A DNA stretch of 50,346 bases from an uncultured Pelagibacteraceae bacterium (GTDB taxonomy: Bacteria; Pseudomonadota; Alphaproteobacteria; Pelagibacterales; Pelagibacteraceae), in assembly GCA_902532595.1 (NCBI GenBank), contig CACAIN010000003.1:1-50346 (forward strand), in the 5' to 3' direction. This document shows positions 29,163-38,916 of this stretch, one piece after another. The notes beneath the pieces are model-generated. The model was not told the DNA's origin. It did no database searches and saw only the letters and a program-made list of their open reading frames with translations. Made by a program: the position numbers and the translations under genes. Every line of letters begins with the position of its first letter. Within the stretch, counting starts at the first letter, position 1.

Positions 29163-30344
29163 ATGAAAAAAGTATTTATTGCTGCAATCATGTCTTTGTC
29201 TATCCTGACAACAAATGTATTTGCAGAAATTAAAATGGGTATAATCTTAGGATTTACTGGTCCTATTGAATCTCTAACTCCAGCTATGGCAGCTTCTGCA
29301 GAATTAGCTTTTAAAGAAGCTTCTGACTCAGGTTCATTGCTAGGTGGAGAAAAAATTAAAGCCCTAAGAGCAGACTCAACTTGCGTAGACTCTGCTGCAG
29401 CAACAACTGCCGCAGAAGGTTTAGTTAGCCAAGGTATAGTTGCAATTATGGGAGCAGATTGTTCTGGTGTTACTGGAGCAGTTGCATCTAACGTAGCAGT
29501 TCCTAATGGAATTACTATAATATCACCTTCAGCAACATCTCCTGGTCTAACAACTTTGAAAGACAAAGGTTTGTTTTTCCGTACAGCTCCGTCGGATGCT
29601 CGAGGTGGACAAATTCTTGCTGACATTACAAAAGATAGAGGAGTTAAGAGTGTTGCTGTTACGTACACTAATAACGACTATGGTAAAGGTTTAGCTGATG
29701 TATATTCAGCAGCGGTTAAAGCTCATGGTATAAAAGTTACAACTGTAACTGCACACGAAGATGGTAAAGCCGACTACAGTGCAGAAGTTTCTACGCTAGC
29801 GTCAGCTGGTGGAGATGCAGTTGCTGTAATTGGATATCTTGACCAAGGTGGTAAAGGAATTATTCAAGGATCTTTAGATTCTGGTGCCTTTGATAAATTT
29901 ATATTATCAGATGGTATGATTGGTGATTCACTTACTGATACTTTTGGTAAAAGCTTAAACAAATCTTTTGGTTCTTTACCAGGTTCTTTAGGTAAAGGAG
30001 CAGGAGTATTCGGAAAAGTTGCTAAAGCAGCTGGAATTGATCCATCTGGTCCATATACTGGAGAATCTTACGATGCAGCAGCTTTAATCGTTCTTGCAAT
30101 GCAAGCTAGTGGTTCTGCTGATCGTGGTTCAATTGCAAAAAATGTTATGTCTGTAGCTAATGCACCTGGAACAAAAATCTATCCGGGTCAGCTTAAAAAA
30201 GGCTTAGATCTTTTAGCTAAAGGAAAAGCAATTGATTACGAAGGTGCTACTGCAGTTAAATTTACAGATGTTGGAGAACACGTTGGTAATTTCATAGAAA
30301 AAGAAATTAAGGGCGGTAAATTTAAAAACAAAAAACAAAGATAA
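29163..30344 (+). CDS. Branched-chain-amino-acid-type ABC transporter substrate-binding protein
   Basis: Signal peptide; 'KMGIILGFTGPIESLTPAMAASAELAFKEA', 'GIVAIMGADCSGVTGAVA'; SD-like 'aagaggagtaat' before the ATG. Confidence 0.92.
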   Translation: MKKVFIAAIMSLSILTTNVFAEIKMGIILGFTGPIESLTPAMAASAELAFKEASDSGSLLGGEKIKALRADSTCVDSAAATTAAEGLVSQGIVAIMGADCSGVTGAVASNVAVPNGITIISPSATSPGLTTLKDKGLFFRTAPSDARGGQILADITKDRGVKSVAVTYTNNDYGKGLADVYSAAVKAHGIKVTTVTAHEDGKADYSAEVSTLASAGGDAVAVIGYLDQGGKGIIQGSLDSGAFDKFILSDGMIGDSLTDTFGKSLNKSFGSLPGSLGKGAGVFGKVAKAAGIDPSGPYTGESYDAAALIVLAMQASGSADRGSIAKNVMSVANAPGTKIYPGQLKKGLDLLAKGKAIDYEGATAVKFTDVGEHVGNFIEKEIKGGKFKNKKQR

Positions 30345-30360
30345 AATTTAATCTTACAAA

Positions 30361-30392
30361 CCTCAGCGGTGAAAACTGCTGAGGTTTTTTTA
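30361..30392 (+). terminator. Rho-independent terminator of the SBP gene
   Basis: Hairpin cctcagcggt-gaaa-actgctgagg followed by tttttt. Confidence 0.9.
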
Positions 30393-31760
30393 TATGTGTT
30401 TTATTTTCTCAGGTAAAATTCCTTTTGGTCTATAACGCATAATTAACAGTAAACCAATTCCCATCATTAAAAATCTAAAATATGGAATGCTATCAACTAA
30501 ATGAACTCTAAAAGCATTAGTTTCTTCTAAACCGCTAGTAAAAAAATTAATCAAGAATAATGCGATAGGAGCAGCTTCTACCCATAAAAACCAAACTGCA
30601 AAACCTCCTAAAATTGCACCAAAATTATTTCCACTTCCACCGACAATAACCATTACCCAAATTAAAAATGTATACCTCATTGGTCTATAACTTCCCGGTG
30701 TAAATAATCCATCATAAGTGACCATCATAGCTCCGGCTATACCAACTATTGCTGAACCAAGAACAAAAATTAAAAGATGTTGCTTAACAACATTCTTTCC
30801 CATGGCATTAGCCGCTTCTTCATTGTCTCTGATGGCTCTCATCATTCTTCCCCAAGGAGAATAAAGTGCTTTTTGAGTTATGATTAAAAGAATTATTACC
30901 ACAACGGTAAAAAGTCCGGCAAAACATAATTTTACAAATACTGTTGAGGATTCGATGATTAGCTGTTTTAATAACTCTTGTTTTTCTGAAGCATCAGTAA
31001 TCAAATTCAAAGTGCCTTGGTTAAATTTCTCAACTAAATTGATAAACCATTCTTTGGTTTGTAGATCAACTTCATATGGAACTGGTCTTTTTAAACCAAT
31101 CACATTTTTAACACCACGAGCTAACCAATCCTCGTGCTTTATTACAGCAATAACAATTTCTGATATTAATAGTGTTGCTATCGCCAAATAGTCTGCTCTA
31201 AGCCCTAAAGCAATTTTTCCTATAATGTATGCCAAGGCGCCAGCAAAAAAAGCTCCTACTATCCAAGAAAATAATATTGGAAGACCCATTCCTCCTAGAA
31301 AGCCAGTAGTTGCTGGACTAACGGATTCGATTGACTCTATAGCTGGTGCAGATATTAATCTTAAAAGAATTAGCCCAACTATTATTATAGCCGCAATTCC
31401 ATAGCTTCTTTTTTTTGATTGATTATATTTTTTGATAATAAAACGAATGCTAAAAACCATGAAAACAATCAAAAAGGCACATAATATCATATTAAAACCT
31501 CCTACCTGCCATGCCTCTCGAACAGGAGGAACTGAAACCAAAACAGCTGCTAAACCACCAAGAGCTGTGTAACCCATTATTCCAAAATTTATCAACCCTG
31601 CATATCCCCATTGGATATTAGCTCCTATTGTCATTACCGCCGAGATCAAACAAAGACACAAAATTGATAACGCCATGCTCCAAGATTGTAAAAATCCTAC
31701 CAAAATTATGAGTCCTAACATTATTGAATATGCGCTTATTATGTCTAGATTTTTTCTCAT
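30390..31760 (-). CDS. livM: Branched-chain amino acid ABC transporter permease (LivM-type)
   Basis: 'GYAGLINFGIMGYTALGGLAAVL', 'LRADYLAIATLLISEIV', 'WGRMMRAIRDNEEAANAMGKNVVKQHLLIFVLGSAIVGIAGAM'. Confidence 0.92.
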   Translation of the reverse strand: MRKNLDIISAYSIMLGLIILVGFLQSWSMALSILCLCLISAVMTIGANIQWGYAGLINFGIMGYTALGGLAAVLVSVPPVREAWQVGGFNMILCAFLIVFMVFSIRFIIKKYNQSKKRSYGIAAIIIVGLILLRLISAPAIESIESVSPATTGFLGGMGLPILFSWIVGAFFAGALAYIIGKIALGLRADYLAIATLLISEIVIAVIKHEDWLARGVKNVIGLKRPVPYEVDLQTKEWFINLVEKFNQGTLNLITDASEKQELLKQLIIESSTVFVKLCFAGLFTVVVIILLIITQKALYSPWGRMMRAIRDNEEAANAMGKNVVKQHLLIFVLGSAIVGIAGAMMVTYDGLFTPGSYRPMRYTFLIWVMVIVGGSGNNFGAILGGFAVWFLWVEAAPIALFLINFFTSGLEETNAFRVHLVDSIPYFRFLMMGIGLLLIMRYRPKGILPEKIKHI

Positions 31761-32767
31761 AAAACTTTTCCTTTAAATATTCCTGAAGGTCTAAATAATA
31801 AAACTATTACTAGAATTGAGAAAGAAACTGCAAATTTATAATCGGTCGATAGCAATTGTAATAAGCCATCGGGCTCTAGACTTTCCGGAAGTAAATAAAC
31901 AAAGAATTTTTTGTAAGCATAAGTTAAAAGTATTTCTGAAAATGCAATAACATATCCTCCCAAAAAAGCTCCAAAAGGATTTCCAATACCTCCTACGATA
32001 GCTGCAGCAAATATTGGAAGCATATTGTTAAAGTAGGTAAATGGTTTAAAGCTTTTATCTAGACCATAAAGAGCTCCACCAATAGTAGCCAAAATTGCAG
32101 CTATTACCCAAGTAATCATAACCACTTTTTTAGGATCTATTCCAGACAAAAGTGCTAGATCTTCATTATCCGAATAAGCTCGCATGCTCTTTCCAGTTTT
32201 TGTTTTGTTTAAAAACCAAAATAAAATAGAAACAACAATAATTGTAACTAGCAAAGTAATAACTTGGGTCGATTTGATTGTTAATCCTTCATTCAAACCT
32301 GTCATTTCTTTAAATTCATTTGCCTTTAGAATAAACTTTTCTCCATCAAAAAATCTTCTATCAAATGGTCCAATAATTATTCTTACAATTGCTTGGGTAA
32401 CAAACATTGTGCCTATGCTAACCATCGCCAACATAACGGGAGGGCTTTTTTGTGTACGATAATAACTAAAAACTAATTTATCCTTAACAAGAACATATAG
32501 TATTGTAACAATTATCCCAAAAGGCATAGCAAGTAATGCTGTGGGAAGAAAACCTAAATTAATTCCAAGAGATTGAAAGTACCATGTAAATAAAATTGTA
32601 AACATAGTACCAAACGACATAAGATCACCAGCAGTAAAATATGCAAATCGCAAGATTCCATAAATTAAAGAAACAAAAATAGCTCCTAATGCTAATTGAG
32701 ATCCATAAGACAAAGCAGGTACAAATAAATAATTTAAGAGTAAAACTATTGCGTTTAAAAAATCCAT
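31757..32767 (-). CDS. livH: Branched-chain amino acid ABC transporter permease (LivH-type)
   Basis: 'GAIFVSLIYGILRFAYFTAGDLMSFG', 'TGKSMRAYSDNEDLALLSGIDPKKVV'; 4-bp overlap with livM. Confidence 0.92.
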   Translation of the reverse strand: MDFLNAIVLLLNYLFVPALSYGSQLALGAIFVSLIYGILRFAYFTAGDLMSFGTMFTILFTWYFQSLGINLGFLPTALLAMPFGIIVTILYVLVKDKLVFSYYRTQKSPPVMLAMVSIGTMFVTQAIVRIIIGPFDRRFFDGEKFILKANEFKEMTGLNEGLTIKSTQVITLLVTIIVVSILFWFLNKTKTGKSMRAYSDNEDLALLSGIDPKKVVMITWVIAAILATIGGALYGLDKSFKPFTYFNNMLPIFAAAIVGGIGNPFGAFLGGYVIAFSEILLTYAYKKFFVYLLPESLEPDGLLQLLSTDYKFAVSFSILVIVLLFRPSGIFKGKVL

Positions 32768-32768
32768 A

Positions 32769-33476
32769 TCAACCTCCTAAAAAAGAACTTCTTACTCTTG
32801 GATCGTTTAGAAGTTCCTTTCCTGTTCCGGAGTATCTATTTTCTCCAGTGACTAAGACATATCCTCTATCTGATATGCTTAGTGCTTGTTTTGCATTTTG
32901 TTCAACCATCAAAATAGCTACGTTTGTTTTTTTTACTTTAATAATATGATCAAACAACTCATCCATAACGATTGGCGAAACTCCCGCTGTAGGTTCATCA
33001 AGCATTAAGACTGATGGTTTGATCATTAATGCTCTTCCTAATGCTACTTGCTGTCTTTGCCCTCCAGATAATTCACCAACTAGCTGAGATTTTTTTTCTT
33101 TTAAAATAGGAAACAACTCATAAATTTCATCAATAATCTTTTGAAGACTTTCATCTCTTAAAAAAGCACCCATCTCTAAATTTTCTTCAACGCTTAGTCC
33201 AGCGAATACGTTTCTAGTTTGCGGAACAAATGCTATCCCTTGTTTAACTCTATCTTGCGGATTTAAATGGGAAATATCTTTACCATTTATAATAACTTTA
33301 CCTGATTTAAGATTTAATAATCCCAGCATGGCCTTCATGGCTGTAGATTTTCCCGCTCCATTTGGACCAAGTATTGAAACTATTTCACCTTGATTAACGT
33401 TTACTGAACAGGAAGAAATGATATCAGGACCATTGCCATAACCTCCTGTCATTTTTATACCTTCAAAAAAAGCCAT
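32769..33476 (-). CDS. livF: Branched-chain amino acid ABC transporter ATP-binding protein (LivF-type)
   Basis: Walker A 'GPNGAGKST', signature 'LSGGQRQQ', Walker B 'VLMLDEPTAG'. Confidence 0.94.
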   Translation of the reverse strand: MAFFEGIKMTGGYGNGPDIISSCSVNVNQGEIVSILGPNGAGKSTAMKAMLGLLNLKSGKVIINGKDISHLNPQDRVKQGIAFVPQTRNVFAGLSVEENLEMGAFLRDESLQKIIDEIYELFPILKEKKSQLVGELSGGQRQQVALGRALMIKPSVLMLDEPTAGVSPIVMDELFDHIIKVKKTNVAILMVEQNAKQALSISDRGYVLVTGENRYSGTGKELLNDPRVRSSFLGG

Positions 33477-34270
33477 TAACTTTTATCCTTTAATTTTGAT
33501 CCTCTTCCTAAATAACTTTCAATAACTTTTTCACTCTTTTTAACTTCATCAGAAGTTCCTTCAAATAAAACTGAGCCTTCAGCCATCACAATCACTGGAT
33601 TGCACAATCGACTAATAAACTCCATATCGTGCTCTATCATGCAAAATGTATATCCTTGTTCTTTATTTAACCTCAATATTGCACTTCCTATATCTTTTAA
33701 AAGTGTTCGATTAACTCCAGCACCAACCTCATCTAACAAAACCAACTTAGCATCAACCATCATAGTTCTACCAAGTTCTAATAGTTTTTTTTGACCACCA
33801 GATAAATTTCCCGCAAGTTCATTTGAAAGATGTTTAAGGTTAAGAAAATCAATTACCTCCAAAGCTTTTTCTTTAACTTTTACTTCCTCTTTTTTAACAA
33901 TACTTGAGTTAAATAAGGCGTTAACTAAATTTTCACCAGACTGATTTCCTGGAACCATCATTAAATTTTCTAGCACTGTGAGATTTGTAAATTCATGTGC
34001 AATTTGAAAAGTTCTCAAAACACCTTTTGAAAATAATTCGTAAGAAGGAATATTGGTAATATCTTCATCATTGAACAAAACTGTACCTTGGGAGGATTCT
34101 AAATTGCCAGAAATCAAATTAAATAGTGTTGTCTTGCCTGATCCATTAGGTCCAATAATGCCTGTTATGGAGCCTTTTTTAATTTTTAAAGAGCAATTGG
34201 AAACTGCTGCTAATCCTCCAAAAAATTTAGAAAGATTGTTAATCTGCAGAATATTTGAGTCTGACTGCAT
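33476..34270 (-). CDS. livG: Branched-chain amino acid ABC transporter ATP-binding protein (LivG-type)
   Basis: Walker A 'GPNGSGKTT', signature 'LSGGQKKLLELGRTMM', 'VLLDEVGAGVN'. Confidence 0.94.
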   Translation of the reverse strand: MQSDSNILQINNLSKFFGGLAAVSNCSLKIKKGSITGIIGPNGSGKTTLFNLISGNLESSQGTVLFNDEDITNIPSYELFSKGVLRTFQIAHEFTNLTVLENLMMVPGNQSGENLVNALFNSSIVKKEEVKVKEKALEVIDFLNLKHLSNELAGNLSGGQKKLLELGRTMMVDAKLVLLDEVGAGVNRTLLKDIGSAILRLNKEQGYTFCMIEHDMEFISRLCNPVIVMAEGSVLFEGTSDEVKKSEKVIESYLGRGSKLKDKS

Positions 34271-34276
34271 AGAAAA

Positions 34277-35047
34277 TTATACTTTTTTTAGTCTTTTAAG
34301 GATATTATTCAAAGATTTTTCTAAATGTCGATAGAAACCAGCTTTTCTTAATTGTTTTAAAGCTTGTTCATTTAATCCTCTGGGTGTTTGAGAATCTTTG
34401 ACTAAATATTTCAAATCTTTTTTTGAATTAATTGCAGAGTCTTCAGATAACGCTAGAAAAAGAGAAGTGATATATTTTTGAGCTTCATTTCTTTTAATCC
34501 CTCTTTTAACTAGCCAGTCAGATAATATTTTTAATAATTCATAAAAAGGAGCCATCATTCCTGAAGTCGCCCAGAAGTTTGTTGATAATCTTTCATTTTT
34601 TATTTGAACAGTTGTGCCCAATTTATTAAAGAAATTTTTTACTTGTTTGTCTGGAGGGCAAATCGGTACTGGGCCTTTTCTAATTGAAATTGGAGGAAGT
34701 GGAATAGCTCTTATAATCTTAGAATTTTTACCAATAGCTTTTTTTAGTTGAGCTAAATTAATCGTAGAAATAAAACTAATAATCTTTTGATTTTTTTTAA
34801 AATTAAGTTTTTTCAAAATTTTATTTCCAACTTTTGGGGTAACACCTAAAAACACCCAATTCGATTTATCGATTAATTGTTGATTATTTCTTGAAATAGT
34901 TACTTTTTTAAATCTTTTGTTTAATTTTTTTGCTATTATTCTGTTTCGAGGGGAGATATAAATTTTTTTGATTTTTAACTTAGATTTAAAGATACCTTCA
35001 ATAACTGAAGATGCTATTCGTCCCGTTCCTAGAAAACCTAAAATCAT
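34277..35047 (-). CDS. Pyrroline-5-carboxylate reductase-like NAD(P)-binding protein
   Basis: 'ILGFLGTGRIASSVIEGI', 'IIRAIPLPPISIRKGPVPICP'; C-terminal dimerisation region with 'SQTPRGLNEQALKQL'. Confidence 0.78.
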   Translation of the reverse strand: MILGFLGTGRIASSVIEGIFKSKLKIKKIYISPRNRIIAKKLNKRFKKVTISRNNQQLIDKSNWVFLGVTPKVGNKILKKLNFKKNQKIISFISTINLAQLKKAIGKNSKIIRAIPLPPISIRKGPVPICPPDKQVKNFFNKLGTTVQIKNERLSTNFWATSGMMAPFYELLKILSDWLVKRGIKRNEAQKYITSLFLALSEDSAINSKKDLKYLVKDSQTPRGLNEQALKQLRKAGFYRHLEKSLNNILKRLKKV

Positions 35048-35052
35048 GAATT

Positions 35053-36129
35053 ATGCAGAATAACCAAGCTATACCCTTTAATAAAGAAAATTTTAAACTA
35101 ATATTCTCCAAAGAATTTGCTTTGGTTATTATAATATCTATTCCTAGCGCAATTGTTGCAGAGTTCTTCAATATCCCGCTTGCCTGGTTTCTAGGCCCAA
35201 TGCTGATTACTTCTCTTGCTTCATTAATGGGTTTAAAAACAAAAATGCCAAAATTAGTACTTTCCTCAATATTAATTTTATTAGGTCTCTATATTGGTAA
35301 TTATATTGATAAAAGTTTATTTTCCCAAATGCATCAATGGGCTTGGACTTCTCTGATAATGCTAGTTTACATTATTGTTAGTGTATTAATAGTTTCAAGA
35401 TATCTTCAAATATTCTCTAAATACGATAAAAAAACTTCAATTTTTTCTGCTGCACCAGGAGCCCTAGGTCCTCTAATGATCTTAGCTGAAGATGAGAAGT
35501 CTGATTTAAGTCAAGTAGCAACTTCTCACCTGATCAGATTAATAATAATTATTACTGTTTTTCCGTTAATCGTTAATAGTTTTTATGACGTTGAGAATAT
35601 CAAAATCGCTGAAGAATTAATTGAAGATCAAAATATTTCTCATCTAATATTATTAATAATATCTTCGATTATATTAATTATTGTTTTTGATAAATTCAAA
35701 ATTCCAGCTGCCCTACTGTCTGGCACTTTATTTGCTAGTGGATTTTTACAAATTTCAGAGATTGCTTCTTATCAACTATCACCAAATATTATTGATTATT
35801 GTTTACTTATTCTAGGATCTTCGGTTGGATGTCGATTTGCTGATAAAACTTTTAGTGAAATAGCTCGTAATGCTTTACATAGTTTCGTCGCAACATTTTT
35901 ATTAGTTGTTTTAGGAGTAGTAGCTGCTTTTACAGCTAGTTTAATTATTGATAAAAATTTCTTTACTCTTCTTCTTTCTTACTGCCCAGGTGGTATCTAT
36001 GAAGTAGCGGTTATCGCAATATTTTTTGATCTTGATCCAGAGTTTGTTTCTTTTCATCATATTATTCGATTACTAATGATTTTATTCATTGTTCCAGTAA
36101 TTCTAAAAATAGTTTCCAAAAAAGCCTAA
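35053..36129 (+). CDS. AbrB-family (ammonia-monooxygenase-like) membrane protein
   Basis: 'IPLAWFLGPMLITSLASLMGLK', 'APGALGPLMILAEDEKSDLSQVATSHLIRL', 'YCPGGIYEVAVIA'. Confidence 0.85.
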   Translation: MQNNQAIPFNKENFKLIFSKEFALVIIISIPSAIVAEFFNIPLAWFLGPMLITSLASLMGLKTKMPKLVLSSILILLGLYIGNYIDKSLFSQMHQWAWTSLIMLVYIIVSVLIVSRYLQIFSKYDKKTSIFSAAPGALGPLMILAEDEKSDLSQVATSHLIRLIIIITVFPLIVNSFYDVENIKIAEELIEDQNISHLILLIISSIILIIVFDKFKIPAALLSGTLFASGFLQISEIASYQLSPNIIDYCLLILGSSVGCRFADKTFSEIARNALHSFVATFLLVVLGVVAAFTASLIIDKNFFTLLLSYCPGGIYEVAVIAIFFDLDPEFVSFHHIIRLLMILFIVPVILKIVSKKA

Positions 36130-36180
36130 TTTAAACCCCTCTGCTTTTGACTCATCTTGTTCTTTTGAGTACAAATTTAT

Positions 36181-36567
36181 ATGGCTAATTTAATAGACTT
36201 TATTGGAAGATTGTTCATCTCTACATTGTTTTTAATATCTGCTTATAACAAAATTTATAGTATTGATGGAACTATGAATTGGATGGAAGGATTTGGTGTG
36301 CCAGGATTCTTATTATATCCAACAATTGCTATAGAAGCTATTTTGCCATTATTTATCATCATTGGTTATCAAGCAAGAGTGTCCGCGAGTATACTTGCAG
36401 TCTTTTGTTTTTCTACTGCATTCATATTTCATTTAGATTTTAATAATCAAATGGAAACCATATCATTTTTAAAAAATATCGGATTAGCTGGAGGCTTTTT
36501 ATTTATAGTAGCAAATGGAACCAGAGATTGGGCTATAAAAAAAAATAAAAAATACGTAAGGTTATAA
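36181..36567 (+). CDS. DoxX family protein
   Basis: 'IGRLFISTLFLISAYNKI', 'ILPLFIIIGYQARVSASILAVFCFSTAFIFH'. Confidence 0.88.
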   Translation: MANLIDFIGRLFISTLFLISAYNKIYSIDGTMNWMEGFGVPGFLLYPTIAIEAILPLFIIIGYQARVSASILAVFCFSTAFIFHLDFNNQMETISFLKNIGLAGGFLFIVANGTRDWAIKKNKKYVRL

Positions 36568-36604
36568 AAAAAAACCCACGAAATTAAATTCATGGGTTTA
36601 ATTT
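36566..36604 (-). terminator. Terminator serving the outer-membrane protein gene, possibly bidirectional
   Basis: Hairpin aaacccacgaa-attaaa-ttcatgggttt. The minus-strand RNA can pair throughout (one G-U) and is followed by 9 U; the plus strand has a C-A mismatch. Confidence 0.75.
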
Positions 36605-36627
36605 TTAGATTTCTAATTGATTAATAA

Positions 36628-37272
36628 TTAAAATTTATAACCGATAGATATTTTAGCAGCGTAGTCTTCTAGATCTGCAACTACTTTGTTGCCAGCACCA
36701 GTAGCTTCATAAGTTTCAAAATTCGTATAGGATACTTCACCTTTGTAGTATAGGTTGTTTCCTAAATCTCCTTTAGTTCCTAATCCAATAGTTGCTCCGA
36801 ACAAATCTTGGTTTGGATACGTCGCACCTGAATTTAAAGACTCTAATGTAGCTAAAGTTACGTGTTGAATTCCTAAATGAACATATGTTGGATAACCAAC
36901 AATAGATCCTGCAGGAATGTCAGTGTAAAATTTAATTACGTTATCTAATTCTGCTGCAGCTTTGTATGTACCACTATCTCGGCCTGTGGCTGTTTCGCTA
37001 TCAGTTCTAGACTTGCTTCCCATATCTCTCGTTGGGATATAAGAAATACCTATAGCTAAACCGTCATCATTTATAGCTTCTATAAAAATTTCAGGAACTA
37101 CAGCTTCCTCACTGTGTGAACCTGTATTTTTTTGATTGCTGGTTCTAGTTGTCTCAGTACCATCTCCAGTAATATGATGAATTGCCCCAGATATACCTAT
37201 TCCCATTTCTGCTTTTGCAGAAACGATTGTAAGCAAAAGTAATGAACTAATTGTAGTTATAATTTTTTTCAT
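36628..37272 (-). CDS. Putative outer-membrane beta-barrel protein
   Basis: Signal peptide 'MKKIITTISSLLLLTIVSAKAE'; alternating beta-strand pattern and terminal aromatic 'YAAKISIGYKF'. Confidence 0.7.
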   Translation of the reverse strand: MKKIITTISSLLLLTIVSAKAEMGIGISGAIHHITGDGTETTRTSNQKNTGSHSEEAVVPEIFIEAINDDGLAIGISYIPTRDMGSKSRTDSETATGRDSGTYKAAAELDNVIKFYTDIPAGSIVGYPTYVHLGIQHVTLATLESLNSGATYPNQDLFGATIGLGTKGDLGNNLYYKGEVSYTNFETYEATGAGNKVVADLEDYAAKISIGYKF

Positions 37273-37413
37273 AAAAATTCCTATAATTTAAAATAATCTT
37301 AAATTAGTTCTATCATACTGTAATTGTAAATTTACCGTCAAATGAAAAATATTAAGATTAATATAGAAAATGATGAATTTCCTTACTTTTTAAGTGATAA
37401 TTTTATCACATGT

Positions 37414-38916
37414 TTACCTTCTATTTGACTTTAGACTATCGTAAATCTGCCAAATTACAATTAACAGAATCGTTATCATAATAGTTAGTGTTAGGGGTCT
37501 GTTCCAAAGAAAAGCCCAAGATCCATCGCTAATTAAAAGTGATCTTCTTAAGTTTTCCTCCATTAGACCCCCTAATACAAAAGCTAAAATTAATGGTGGC
37601 ATAGGAAAATCATAGAGCCTTAAAATTGTAGCAACAACAGCAATACCAATCATTAAAAAAATATCAAAATTATTAAATGACATTAAATAAATACCTGTTA
37701 CTGAAAAGAATAAAATCATGGGTATTAAGAAGGTTCTTGGTACCGCAAGAATTCTTGCAATATATGGAATTAAAGGAAGATTAAGTATTAGAAGAACTAC
37801 CATTCCAATATACATTGACATAATAACTGACCAAAAAATTTCTGGATTAGTTTCATAAAGTCTAGGGCCTGGTTGAATACCAAATCCAAGTAATGCTCCT
37901 AGCATAACCGCTGTTGTTCCGCTTCCTGGTATTCCTAAAGTTAATAAAGGCACAAAAGCTCCAGAGCATGCAGCGTTATTTGCTGTCTCTGGCGCTGAGA
38001 GTCCTTGGATACTACCTTTTCCAAATTTTTGTTTTTCGTCTTCATCTACAAAATTTCTTTCCATTCCATATGCTAAAAAAGATGCAATAGTAGCTCCTGC
38101 ACCCGGTAAAACTCCTACAATAAAACCTAAAACTGATGATCTTGGAATCGTTTTAAGCATTTTTTTAGTCTCACCAGCATCAAGCTTTATAGAACCTAAT
38201 TCTGTTAAAGAAATTTGTTTAGCTGCTTTTGTAGGATCTTTTCCTTTAAGAATAATTGTTAAAGCTTCACTCATAGCAAAAGTGGCCATCACAACTAAAA
38301 CGAAACTAATACCATCTGATAAATTCATAGTATTAAAAGTAAATCTTGGAATATCTGATAAAGTATCTTGACCAACAGATGCTAACATTAATCCAAAAAC
38401 ACACATCATCATGGCTTTTAAAAAATTTCCTTTGGATGAAAATGCTGCAACAGCTGTTAATCCAAGAATCATCAAACCAAAATAATCTGGAGATCTAAAA
38501 GATAAACTTACTTTAGATAAACTTGGAGCAGCAATTAGTAAAAATATTGCTGCGATAGTGCCTCCTGCAAAAGAACTATAAGCTGCTACAGCTAAAGCTT
38601 TACCAGCTTTGCCTTGTTGAGCCATAGGATAACCGTCAAATGAAGTAGCAACTGTTCCAGGAACACCAGGTGCATTAATTAAGATTGATGAAGTTGATCC
38701 ACCAAATACTGCTCCATAGTAAACTCCTGCCATTAATATTAAACCAGTAGCAGGATCAAACCCATAAGTGATTGGGATCATTAGTGCTATGGCCGTCATA
38801 GGACCTAAGCCTGGAAGCATTCCAATTATGGTTCCAGCGAAACAACCAATCATTACCATTAGTAAGTTTTGAAAAGATAAAGCAGTTTTTATTCCAATTA
38901 AAATTCCTTCTATCAT
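37414..38916 (-). CDS. tctA: Tripartite tricarboxylate transporter permease TctA
   Basis: 'GTIIGMLPGLGPMTAIALMIPITYGFDPATGLILMAGVYYGAVFGGSTSSILINAPG'. Confidence 0.96.
   Translation of the reverse strand: MIEGILIGIKTALSFQNLLMVMIGCFAGTIIGMLPGLGPMTAIALMIPITYGFDPATGLILMAGVYYGAVFGGSTSSILINAPGVPGTVATSFDGYPMAQQGKAGKALAVAAYSSFAGGTIAAIFLLIAAPSLSKVSLSFRSPDYFGLMILGLTAVAAFSSKGNFLKAMMMCVFGLMLASVGQDTLSDIPRFTFNTMNLSDGISFVLVVMATFAMSEALTIILKGKDPTKAAKQISLTELGSIKLDAGETKKMLKTIPRSSVLGFIVGVLPGAGATIASFLAYGMERNFVDEDEKQKFGKGSIQGLSAPETANNAACSGAFVPLLTLGIPGSGTTAVMLGALLGFGIQPGPRLYETNPEIFWSVIMSMYIGMVVLLILNLPLIPYIARILAVPRTFLIPMILFFSVTGIYLMSFNNFDIFLMIGIAVVATILRLYDFPMPPLILAFVLGGLMEENLRRSLLISDGSWAFLWNRPLTLTIMITILLIVIWQIYDSLKSNRR

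Noticed and set aside
29126-29668. 180-aa minus-strand ORF antisense to the ABC binding protein start
   Set aside because: Shadow ORF over a clear signal-peptide SBP; composition follows the reverse of SBP codons and shows no recognisable domain.
37394-37409. gtgataa-tt-ttatcac inverted repeat near the tctA stop
   Set aside because: Short AT-rich stem with no clear U-tract; could be a weak terminator or operator but unsupported.
37342-37428. 28-codon ORF (MKNIKINIENDEFPYFLSDNFITCLPSI) in the 37.3 kb gap
   Set aside because: Too short, no motif, and overlaps the tctA 3' end; cannot be separated from chance in AT-rich DNA.
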